From NCBI GenBank assembly GCA_013813215.1, contig JACCSC010000436.1:1-11166 (forward strand): a DNA stretch of 11,166 nucleotides, given 5' to 3'. Source of the stretch: Geodermatophilaceae bacterium. Its GTDB lineage: Bacteria; Actinomycetota; Actinomycetes; Mycobacteriales; Geodermatophilaceae. The translations under genes and the position numbers were made by a program. The notes under the pieces are model-generated. The model worked only from the letters and a program-made list of their open reading frames with translations, was not told the origin of the DNA and made no database searches. Position 1 is the first letter of the stretch. Each line of letters begins with the position of its first letter. Positions 1-5,621 of this stretch are shown piece after piece.

Positions 1-408
1 CATCCACGCGCCGAACTTCGCCCGGTCGGCGATCGCCCCGGAGATCAGCGCCACGGTGATGATGGCGAAGACGGCCTGGAAGCCCACGAAGGCCATCGGC
101 GGCAGGCCGCCGGCCTCGCTCGTGACGTCCTCCATCAGCCCCTTGAGGCCGAGGTACTGGAACGGGTCGCCGAGCAGGCCCGGCCCGCCGTCGGCGGTCG
201 ACCCGAGATCGTCCCCGAAGGCCATCGAGTACCCGTAGAGCACCCAGAGCACGCTGATCAGCGCCAGCGCCCCGAAACTCATCATCATCATGTTCAGGAC
301 GCTCTTCGCGCGGACCATGCCGCCGTAGAACAGCGCAAGGCCGGGCGTCATCAGCAGCACCATGGAGGCGCTGGTGAGGATCCAGGCGGTGTCGCCGGTA
401 TTGACCAC
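1..408 (-). CDS. amtB: Ammonium transporter AmtB, N-terminal part (3' end outside window)
   Basis: This is the start of an Amt/Rh-family ammonium channel of the cytoplasmic membrane; 136 codons are visible and the gene runs off the left edge. The translation opens MVNTGDTAWILTSASMVLLM and continues with the family hallmarks TPGLALFYGGMVR (about residues 21-33), a run of four Met at 39-42, and GFQAVFAIITVALISGAIADR (about 110-130). At least three membrane helices are seen. I chose GTG at 408 because AGGTGG (421-416) sits 7 bases upstream; the ATG at 424 is out of frame. The protein starts directly with the periplasmic segment and first helix, with no long signal peptide. In Actinobacteria amtB is usually followed by glnK/glnB and glnD, which would lie off the left edge. 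A GlnR-like box 55 bases upstream suggests induction under nitrogen limitation. Family assignment is very secure. Confidence 0.95.
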   Translation of the reverse strand, partial: MVNTGDTAWILTSASMVLLMTPGLALFYGGMVRAKSVLNMMMMSFGALALISVLWVLYGYSMAFGDDLGSTADGGPGLLGDPFQYLGLKGLMEDVTSEAGGLPPMAFVGFQAVFAIITVALISGAIADRAKFGAWM

Positions 409-462
409 GGGGGGACCACCTCATCGGAGAGTCGGGCTGTGCGTGCACCGTGACAGGGACGT

Positions 463-500
463 GTTACCCGTCGGTGCAGCGCGTGTTTCCGGCGCGTTAG
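463..500 (-). promoter_or_regulatory. Putative GlnR box upstream of amtB
   Basis: Read on the minus strand, four pentamers are spaced exactly six bases apart: CTAAC (500-496), GAAAC (489-485), TGCAC (478-474) and GTAAC (467-463). The known actinobacterial GlnR site is gTnAC-n6-GaAAC-n6-GTnAC-n6-GaAAC. The first pair matches well (only the first base differs), the fourth pentamer differs at one base, and the third is weak. The site lies 55 bases before the amtB GTG, and amtB is a classical GlnR target. The periodicity is seen in the sequence; binding is inferred. Confidence 0.6.
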
Positions 501-525
501 GCAGCCTCCGCGGGTGTGACATTCG

Positions 526-555
526 GTGACAGGCCAAAGTCAGGCTGATGAGAAT
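526..555 (+). promoter_or_regulatory. Candidate promoter for the cbiM operon
   Basis: GTGACA (526-531, five of six to TTGACA) is followed after 18 bases by GAGAAT (550-555, four of six to TATAAT). The cbiM ATG is 71 bases after the -10. This is the best sigma-70-like pair I see in the 409-625 gap. A second TGACA at 517-521 forms a short direct repeat with the -35 (period about 10). No cobalamin riboswitch (B12 box) is visible in the leader. The call rests on pattern alone and is tentative. Confidence 0.3.
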
Positions 556-625
556 CTGTGGTTGTTGCCTCCCATGTGCGCTACGGCGTTACGCTGACGC
601 CCGCCAGCACCACTAGGAGGTCGCC

Positions 626-1309
626 ATGCACGTACCCGACGGCTTCATCAACGCGCCGGTGTCCCTCGCCACCGGTCTGGTCGCGGTCGCCGGCCTCGCG
701 GTCTGCCTCCGCGGCGCCCAGCGCGAACTCGACGACAAGACGGCCCCGCTGGCCGGCCTGGTCGCGGCGTTCATCTTCGCCGTACAGATGCTCAACTTCC
801 CGGTCGCGGTCGGCACCAGCGGCCACCTGATGGGCGGGGCGTTGGCCGCCGTACTGGTCGGGCCGTACACCGGCGTGCTGTGCGTGTCGGTCGTGCTGCT
901 CGTGCAGGCGCTGTTCTTCGCCGACGGCGGCCTGACCGCGCTCGGGACGAACATCGTGCTGATGGCTCTGGTCACCGCGGTGGTCGGCTACACCATCACG
1001 GTGCTCGCCCAGGCCGTGCTGCCCAACGTGCGCGGCTCGCTCGTACCGGCCGCGGCGCTCGGGGCGCTGGTGTCGGTCCCGGCCGCCGCGCTGGTCTTCG
1101 TCCTCCTGTTCGCCCTCGGCGGCAACGCGGACATCCCGCTCGGCGAGGTGGTGGCCGGGATGACCGGTGTCCACGTGCTGATCGGGATCGGCGAGGCGAC
1201 GATCACCGGGCTGACCGTCGGCAGCATCCTCGCCGTCCGCCCGGACCTGGTGTACGCCGCCCGCCGTTACCGGCAGGACCTGGCCATCCACCACGCGCCC
1301 GCGCGTTGA
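626..1309 (+). CDS. cbiM: Cobalt/nickel ECF transporter substrate-binding membrane subunit CbiM/NikM
   Basis: This is the metal-binding S component of a group I energy-coupling factor importer for Co2+ or Ni2+, 227 residues with six to seven predicted membrane helices. The N-terminus MHVPDGF is the family signature: in characterised NikM the metal is held by the Met1 amine, His2 and a later His. Here that later His is His67 in the segment GTSGHLMGG (63-71). The motif FFADGGLTALGTN (97-109) is also typical of CbiM. The start is firm: AGGAGG (615-620) lies 5 bases before ATG, and a start at exactly this Met is needed to expose His2. It opens a compact operon with the PDGLE subunit, cbiQ and cbiO. 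Sequence alone does not decide cobalt versus nickel; no cobalamin riboswitch or B12 gene is present to tip the choice. Confidence 0.93.
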   Translation: MHVPDGFINAPVSLATGLVAVAGLAVCLRGAQRELDDKTAPLAGLVAAFIFAVQMLNFPVAVGTSGHLMGGALAAVLVGPYTGVLCVSVVLLVQALFFADGGLTALGTNIVLMALVTAVVGYTITVLAQAVLPNVRGSLVPAAALGALVSVPAAALVFVLLFALGGNADIPLGEVVAGMTGVHVLIGIGEATITGLTVGSILAVRPDLVYAARRYRQDLAIHHAPAR

Positions 1310-1323
1310 GCAGGGAGACTTCG

Positions 1324-1629
1324 ATGACGAAGAGGACCCGCGGTTTCCTGGCGGGGCTGCTCATCGTGACGCTGCTGCTGGCCGCGATCGTGAGCGCGTT
1401 CGCCAGCGGATCGCCCGATGGGTTGGAGCGGGTCAGCACCGACACCGGATTCGGGGACACCGCCGAGGACCACGCCCTCGCTGACGGGCCGTTCGCGGAC
1501 TACGCCACGGCGGGGGTGGACTCGGAGTTCCTGTCCACCGCCATCTCGGGCATCGTCGGCGTCCTGGTCACCGCCCTGGTCGGTGTCGGCCTGTTCCTCC
1601 TGCTGCGTCGAAGGTCCCGCCAGGAGTGA
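1324..1629 (+). CDS. PDGLE-domain small subunit of the cobalt/nickel transporter (CbiN-like)
   Basis: This small 101-residue membrane protein has a helix or uncleaved signal anchor at about 8-28, the diagnostic PDGLE motif at 31-35, an acidic extracytoplasmic loop of about 40 residues, and a second helix at about 70-95 ending in RRRSRQ. PDGLE domains either stand alone next to CbiM/NikM or are fused to its C-terminus, and they substitute for CbiN in helping load metal into the M subunit. Here the domain is a separate gene. AGGGAG (1312-1317) lies 6 bases before the ATG and the gap from cbiM is only 14 bases. The stop overlaps the cbiQ GTG by four bases (GTGA), so the two are probably translationally coupled. 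The role as an accessory metal-transport subunit is secure; the name CbiN is used only by analogy. Confidence 0.88.
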   Translation: MTKRTRGFLAGLLIVTLLLAAIVSAFASGSPDGLERVSTDTGFGDTAEDHALADGPFADYATAGVDSEFLSTAISGIVGVLVTALVGVGLFLLLRRRSRQE

Positions 1630-2396
1630 GCGGGGGACACACCCACCAGCTGTACGTCGAGCACGAGACCCTGGTCCACCGGCTCCCCCCGCAGTGCAAG
1701 CTGATCGCGGTCCTGACCTTCGTGATCGCCGTCGTCTCCACCCCGCGTTCGGCCGTGTGGCCCTACGCGGTGTACGCCGGGGCGCTCGCCGCGGTGGCGG
1801 TCCTCGCCCGCATCCCCGCCCCGCTCATCCTGCGCCGGATGGTGGTGGAGGTCCCGTTCGTCGTCTTCGCCCTGCTGCTACCGGTCATCTCCCGCGGGCC
1901 GCGGGTCGACGTCCTCGGGGTGTCGATGTCGGAGTCCGGGCTGGCCGCCGCAGGGATCCTGCTGGCCAAGGGCACGCTGGGCGTCGTGGCCTCGATCCTG
2001 CTGGCCGCCACGACCCGGCCGCGAGACCTGCTCCTCGGGCTGCAGCACCTGCGGATGCCGCAGTTACTCGTGCAGATCATGACGTTCATGTTCCGTTACG
2101 TCGAAGTCGTGCTGGCCGAGATGGGCCGGATGCGCGTCGCCCGGGAGTCCCGCGGCTTCCGCGCCCGCAACCTCGGGCAGCTACGGGTCCTGGCCCACTC
2201 GGCCGGCGCGCTGTTCATCCGCTGCTTCGAGCGCGGCGAGCGGGTGCATCTGGCCATGCTGTCGCGCGGGTACTCCGGCCGGTTGCCGACGCTTGACGGT
2301 GCCCAGGCCCGCTCGACGGACTGGGCCGTGGCCGCGTGCCTGCCGGCCGCCGCGGTGCTGGCCAGCGCCGCGGCGTGGTTCGCGGTGGGCCGATGA
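1626..2396 (+). CDS. cbiQ: ECF transporter T component CbiQ
   Basis: This is the transmembrane coupling (T) subunit, which links the ATPase to the metal-binding CbiM in the membrane; 256 residues. The N-terminal LYVEHETLVHRLPPQCKL (about 9-26) is typical of CbiQ. It is followed by membrane helices between about 28 and 128. A cytoplasmic coupling region then carries the two EcfT Arg-Gly motifs, ARESRG (172-177) and AMLSRGYSG (210-218), which dock on the ATPase. A last hydrophobic helix lies at about 233-253. The GTG start overlaps the TGA of the PDGLE gene; AAGG at 1611-1614 is a weak ribosome site about 11 bases upstream, so coupling probably matters. Its own stop overlaps the cbiO ATG (ATGA). 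All key motifs are intact. Confidence 0.93.
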   Translation: MSGGHTHQLYVEHETLVHRLPPQCKLIAVLTFVIAVVSTPRSAVWPYAVYAGALAAVAVLARIPAPLILRRMVVEVPFVVFALLLPVISRGPRVDVLGVSMSESGLAAAGILLAKGTLGVVASILLAATTRPRDLLLGLQHLRMPQLLVQIMTFMFRYVEVVLAEMGRMRVARESRGFRARNLGQLRVLAHSAGALFIRCFERGERVHLAMLSRGYSGRLPTLDGAQARSTDWAVAACLPAAAVLASAAAWFAVGR

Positions 2397-3151
2397 GCTC
2401 GCCGCCGTCGCTCGTGGTGGAGGGGCTGGCCTTCGCCTACCCGGACGGGCACCAGGCGCTGTACGGCGTCGACCTGACGGTCGGTCGTGGGGAGCGGGTC
2501 GCCGTCCTCGGTCCGAACGGCGCGGGCAAGACGACGCTCGTGCTCCATCTCAACGGCATCCTGACCGGCGGGCGCGGCCGGGTCGAGGTGGCCGGGCTGC
2601 CGGTGGCCAAGACCAACCTGGCCGAGATCCGGCGTCGGGTGGGCATCGTCTTCCAGGACCCGGACGACCAGCTGTTCATGCCGACGGTGCGCGAGGACGT
2701 CGCGTTCGGCCCGGCGAACCTCGGGCTGCGTGGTCCCGAGCTGGCCGATCGCATCGAGGAGGCGCTCGCTCTGGTCGGGATGGCCGGGTACGCCGACCGC
2801 CCGCCGCACCACCTGTCCTACGGCCAGCGCCGCCGGGTCGCCGTGGCCACGGTGCTCGCGATGCGCCCGGAGATCCTGGTCCTGGATGAGCCCTCGTCCA
2901 ACCTCGACCCGGCCAGCCGGCGCGAACTGGCCGACATCCTCCTCGCCCTGCCCGTCACCATCCTGATGGTCACCCACGACCTGCCCTACGCGCTGCAGCT
3001 GTGCCCGCGGGCGGTCATCCTCGACGACGGCGTGATCGTCCGGGACGCCCCGACGTACGACCTGCTCTGCGACGACGCGACCATGGCCGCGCACCGGTTG
3101 GAACTGCCCTTCGGCTTCGACCCGCGCACGGTCGCCCGACCCACCGGTTGA
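2393..3151 (+). CDS. cbiO: ECF transporter ATPase CbiO
   Basis: This is the cytoplasmic ATP-binding subunit that powers cobalt/nickel import, 252 residues, the normal length. Seen in order: the aromatic A-loop at Tyr16, Walker A GPNGAGKT (40-47), Q-loop QDPDDQLF (88-95), ABC signature LSYGQ (141-145), Walker B ILVLDEP (161-167), D-loop SNLD (169-172) and the H-loop His195 in VTHD. The signature has Tyr where most ABC proteins have Gly (LSGGQ), a variation I believe is common in CbiO. I start it at the ATG that overlaps the cbiQ stop (ATGA). An in-frame start 19 codons upstream would lie inside cbiQ and adds only Arg/Gly-rich sequence. A single ATPase gene implies a CbiO homodimer, as in other dedicated (group I) transporters. 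Confidence 0.95.
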   Translation: MSSPPSLVVEGLAFAYPDGHQALYGVDLTVGRGERVAVLGPNGAGKTTLVLHLNGILTGGRGRVEVAGLPVAKTNLAEIRRRVGIVFQDPDDQLFMPTVREDVAFGPANLGLRGPELADRIEEALALVGMAGYADRPPHHLSYGQRRRVAVATVLAMRPEILVLDEPSSNLDPASRRELADILLALPVTILMVTHDLPYALQLCPRAVILDDGVIVRDAPTYDLLCDDATMAAHRLELPFGFDPRTVARPTG

Positions 3152-3167
3152 GACGGGAGGAGGCAGG

Positions 3168-3735
3168 ATGAACCTCATGGCCGCACCACGCAGCGTTCTC
3201 TCGCTGCCGCAGGCTGGGCTGCTCACCGTTGACGACCTGCCGGACACCAGACGACGCCCGTCGCTACGAGCTCATCGACGGGATCCTGCTCGTGAGCCCG
3301 GGACCGGTGGCGCGGCACCAACGGGCCGCCATCCGATTAGGCACTGCCCTGCACCTGGGCTGCCCTGATGGGTTCGAGGCCTTCGGGCCGTTCACCCTGC
3401 GACTCGCGCGGGACACCGAGGTCATCCCGGACGTGGCGGTCGTGCGGGTAGGGCCGGATCCGCTGCCGCGCTACCGGCGCGATGTGCGTCTCGTCGTCGA
3501 GGTCCTATCCCTCTCGACCCGACGTCGGGACCTGAGTCTCAAGAAGCAGGTGTACGCCGACGCCGGTATCCCGTCCTACTGGGTGGTCGACACGGAGCAG
3601 CCGAGCGTGGCGGGGTACGAGCTGCTCGATGGTGCCTACGTGCTGGCGGCCCTCATCAGCGGCGACGAGTCGTTCGATACGACAATGCCGTTCCCGATCC
3701 GGCTAGTGCCGAGTTCCCTCGTCAGCCGAGGCTGA
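3168..3735 (+). pseudogene. Uma2-family PD-(D/E)XK nuclease-fold protein, frameshifted near the N-terminus
   Basis: The ATG at 3168 has a strong ribosome site (GGGAGGAGG, 3155-3163) and sits 16 bases after cbiO. It starts in a frame reading MNLMAAPRSVLSLPQAGLL then TVDDLPDT, after which the reading frame turns to Arg/Pro-rich nonsense and stops by 3368. From about 3244 the family sequence continues in the +1 frame: PDDARRYELIDGILLVSPGP onward to 3735. The Uma2 (DUF820) core is intact there: E of YELIDG, D of VIPDV, E of VVEVLS and the Lys pair before QVYADAGIPSYWVVD. Relatives read DDLxxxPDDGxRYELIDG, so a two-base loss (or one-base gain) at about 3241-3250 explains it. The only rescue start in the second frame is a TTG at 3229 without a ribosome site. 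Uma2 proteins are common and of poorly known role. The last 14 bases overlap the converging MFS gene. Confidence 0.8.
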
Positions 3736-4960
3736 CCCGATCCGGCTGGGGTGCCTCTTCGGCAACCGAAGGCAGTACGGCCTCGGGCTGCGCCTGGGCT
3801 GTGCGCAGAAGCCAGAGGCCGGAAACCGCGATGACGGCGGACGTGACGGCGATGAGCAAGCGGTAGTCGACGACACTGATCAGAACCGCACCCATCGCGA
3901 TGGACACCGTCTGCGGACCGTTCATCGACAGGAGCGTCACAGCGCTGACCCGGCCCTGCAGCCGGCGCGGCGTGAGCCGCTGCCGGGCGGTGACGAAGCC
4001 GACGATGAGCCACGGGATGGCCGCGCCACCGACTACGGCCGCGGGCCCGACCAGGGCCAAGGTGGGCGCGGCGAAGCCGGCGCTGCTGACGGCGAAGGTG
4101 AGGAAGGCCAGGCCGACCGTACGCGCCTCCCCGAGCCGGCGGATGAGCCAGGCGGCGGTGATGCCGCCGAGGATGCTGCCGCCGCCCTGCAGGCTCATCA
4201 GGACCCCGAAGAAGGCCGGCTCGCGGCCCAGTCCCTCCTCGACGACGGCGAAGACGATGCTGTCGTAGGTGCCGATCACCGCGAAGGCCAGCGCTACCGC
4301 AACGACGAGCCGAAACAGCTGCGGCGTGGCCCGGACGTGCCGGAAGCCGGCGGTGAACTCCCGGCGGAAGCTCTCGCGCGGATGCTCCCTGGGATCGGAC
4401 TCGGCGATCCGCACCGTCGCGAGCGCGACCACGGCGGCGAGGAACGTGGCGGAGGCGAGGATGGCCAGCGAGCCCCCGCCGTACGCCGCGTAGATCCCGG
4501 CGCCCACCAACGGGCTGAGGATGCGCAGCCCCTGGTCGATCGTGCTCAGCGCGGCGTTGGCGGTGGCCAGGTCCTCGTCGGGCAGCAGGTCGCGCAGCAG
4601 GCCGGACTGCGCCGACCCGATCACCGTGCCCAGGACGCCGTAGCTGAAGGCGACCGCGTACAGGATCCACAGCTGCTCGACGTCGTCCACGGCCAGCAGG
4701 GCCAGCACCATGACCGCGCCCACCAGGTTCGTGCCGATCAACAGGGGGCGGCGGCGGACCCGGTCGGCCACATACCCGCCCAGCGGGGACAGGAACACCG
4801 GTACGGCCAGGGCGAAGAAGACCAAACCGGCCGCGGCGTTGCTCCCGGTCAGGTCCTTGGCCCAGATCGCGAGGGAGAGGTAGAGCGCGCTGTCGCCGAA
4901 GTTGGACAGCGACCAGCCGACCAGCAGCCGCCGGAAGCGCGGCTCGCGCAAGGCGCCCAT
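3722..4960 (-). CDS. MFS transporter, EntS/MFS_3-like exporter
   Basis: This is a 412-residue major facilitator of the cytoplasmic membrane, with about 12 predicted helices and a soluble acidic tail of about 25 residues. It resembles the MFS_3/enterobactin-exporter-like group: LREPRFRRLLVGWSLSNFGD (4-23) leads into helix 1, and motif A GGYVADRVRRR (61-71) follows helix 2. The segment DLLPDEDLATANA lies before helix 5, and RLQGRVSA is a motif A-like loop in the second half. The substrate cannot be read from sequence; a drug or metabolite exporter is likely. I start it at ATG 4960, with GGAGGG (4972-4967) 6 bases upstream. The ATG shares its A with the TGA of the regulator gene (TGATG), which indicates translational coupling. 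The in-frame extension upstream would be 68 low-complexity residues antisense-like in composition and is rejected. Confidence 0.88.
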   Translation of the reverse strand: MGALREPRFRRLLVGWSLSNFGDSALYLSLAIWAKDLTGSNAAAGLVFFALAVPVFLSPLGGYVADRVRRRPLLIGTNLVGAVMVLALLAVDDVEQLWILYAVAFSYGVLGTVIGSAQSGLLRDLLPDEDLATANAALSTIDQGLRILSPLVGAGIYAAYGGGSLAILASATFLAAVVALATVRIAESDPREHPRESFRREFTAGFRHVRATPQLFRLVVAVALAFAVIGTYDSIVFAVVEEGLGREPAFFGVLMSLQGGGSILGGITAAWLIRRLGEARTVGLAFLTFAVSSAGFAAPTLALVGPAAVVGGAAIPWLIVGFVTARQRLTPRRLQGRVSAVTLLSMNGPQTVSIAMGAVLISVVDYRLLIAVTSAVIAVSGLWLLRTAQAQPEAVLPSVAEEAPQPDRVSLG

Positions 4961-5565
4961 CAGGAACCCTCCGGCTGGAACAGGCCCACCGAGCTGCCGA
5001 GGAACAGCCGCACCGGTCGGCTGTCCGGGGGGCGGACCGCGCCCGAGGCCAGGCGCCCGACGAACCGTCGCTCGACGATGTCCATTAGCTCGGCCTCGAC
5101 TTCGGCCAGGTCTGTCAGCGTCAACCAGGCGGTGGCTCCGGTCATCAACGACGCCTCGTGCCACGGGCGGGCGTCCTCGTCAGCGTCGGCGCGCTGGGCC
5201 CACCAGCGGCGCAGCCGGGCGAACTCGTGCCCGAGGAAGAACTCGTCGAAGGCCTCCGCCGCGGCCCGGCCCTCGGCATCGAGCCGATCCCCGGACAGCC
5301 GCTGGGTCAGGGAAATGAGTCGCCACGGTCTCTCCCGGCCTACGCCCGGCACCGCCTCGATGAAGCCGTGCTTGGCCAGCGAGCGCAGGTGGAACGAGCA
5401 GCTGGCCACGCTCTGCCCGGACAGCTCGGCGCAGCGCGTCGCGGTCGCCTGACCCTCCCCCGCGAGGATCTCCAGCAGCGCGAGCCGGGTCGGATGGGCG
5501 AGCGCCCGGATGGCCAGCGGGTCACTGATCGGCGGAGTGGACTCACGGGGCGCGGGTTCCGGCAT
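4960..5565 (-). CDS. ArsR-like winged-helix transcriptional regulator
   Basis: This is a 201-residue DNA-binding regulator. A winged helix-turn-helix occupies about residues 15-90: DPLAIRALAHPTRLALLEIL (15-34) is the classic ArsR/HTH_20 entry, SVASCSFHLRSLAKHGFI (52-69) is the recognition helix, and the wing lies around 70-85. The C-terminal 110 residues form a helical domain of unknown ligand. The ArsR metal-binding ELCVCDL motif is absent, so this is not a classical arsenic or metal sensor. I start it at ATG 5565; an in-frame TTG nine bases upstream (5574) is possible. No Shine-Dalgarno precedes the ATG, fitting a leaderless transcript. It overlaps the MFS gene by one base, and a 24-bp palindrome just upstream suggests autoregulation of the pair. 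The likely job is to control the exporter in response to an unknown small molecule. Confidence 0.87.
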   Translation of the reverse strand: MPEPAPRESTPPISDPLAIRALAHPTRLALLEILAGEGQATATRCAELSGQSVASCSFHLRSLAKHGFIEAVPGVGRERPWRLISLTQRLSGDRLDAEGRAAAEAFDEFFLGHEFARLRRWWAQRADADEDARPWHEASLMTGATAWLTLTDLAEVEAELMDIVERRFVGRLASGAVRPPDSRPVRLFLGSSVGLFQPEGS

Positions 5566-5571
5566 ACTGCG

Positions 5572-5601
5572 CAAGGTAGCTTGCTAAAGAACTCTTTAGC
5601 A
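5572..5601 (-). promoter_or_regulatory. Candidate leaderless promoter of the regulator/exporter pair
   Basis: On the minus strand TTGCTA (about 5601-5596) and TACCTT (about 5577-5572) are separated by 18 bases and resemble -35 and -10 boxes (TTGACA, TAnnnT). The -10 ends six bases before the ATG at 5565, so transcription would begin at or next to the start codon. That matches the missing ribosome site. The -35 and spacer lie inside the palindrome, so a bound repressor would block RNA polymerase. Pattern-based inference. Confidence 0.45.
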
Positions 5602-5603
5602 AG
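5580..5603. promoter_or_regulatory. 24-bp palindromic operator of the regulator/exporter pair
   Basis: Two perfect 11-base inverted arms, CTTGCTAAAGA (5580-5590) and TCTTTAGCAAG (5593-5603), flank a two-base centre. The element is AT-rich in an otherwise very GC-rich window, which makes chance unlikely. It lies 14 bases upstream of the regulator ATG and 18 bases after the ftsY stop. No T tract follows on the minus strand, so an operator bound by the dimeric ArsR-like regulator is more likely than a terminator of ftsY. Binding by this regulator is inferred from position. Confidence 0.8.
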
Positions 5604-5621
5604 ACGTCTTTCGCTCGGCGG

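Noticed and set aside
540..560. Fur/Zur-like half site (TGATGAGAAT)
   Set aside because: Only one half resembles a metal-regulator box and the other side shows no symmetry.
585..601. GGCGT/ACGCC hairpin before the cbiM ribosome site
   Set aside because: The stem is only five bases with a seven-base loop, which is expected by chance at this GC content.
409..625. Cobalamin riboswitch in the leader of the cbiM operon
   Set aside because: I looked for the B12 box and the conserved GCCACTG-type core and found neither; the gap also has to hold two divergent promoters.
581..1294. A 237-codon open frame antisense to cbiM
   Set aside because: It is low-complexity His/Gln/Arg/Asp-rich and mirrors the membrane codons of cbiM; no ribosome site or family match.
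2096..3247. A 383-codon open frame antisense to cbiQ/cbiO
   Set aside because: The composition is typical of a GC-rich shadow frame (His/Arg/Gly/Val rich), no domain is recognisable, and it lies opposite two well-supported genes.
4337..5452. A 371-codon open frame antisense to the MFS and regulator genes
   Set aside because: Gly/Gln/Arg-rich shadow of two genes whose protein families are clear.
5580..5603. Palindrome read as the ftsY terminator
   Set aside because: The stem is AT-rich, no T tract follows on the minus strand, and it overlaps a candidate promoter for the next gene; an operator fits better, although weak termination cannot be excluded.
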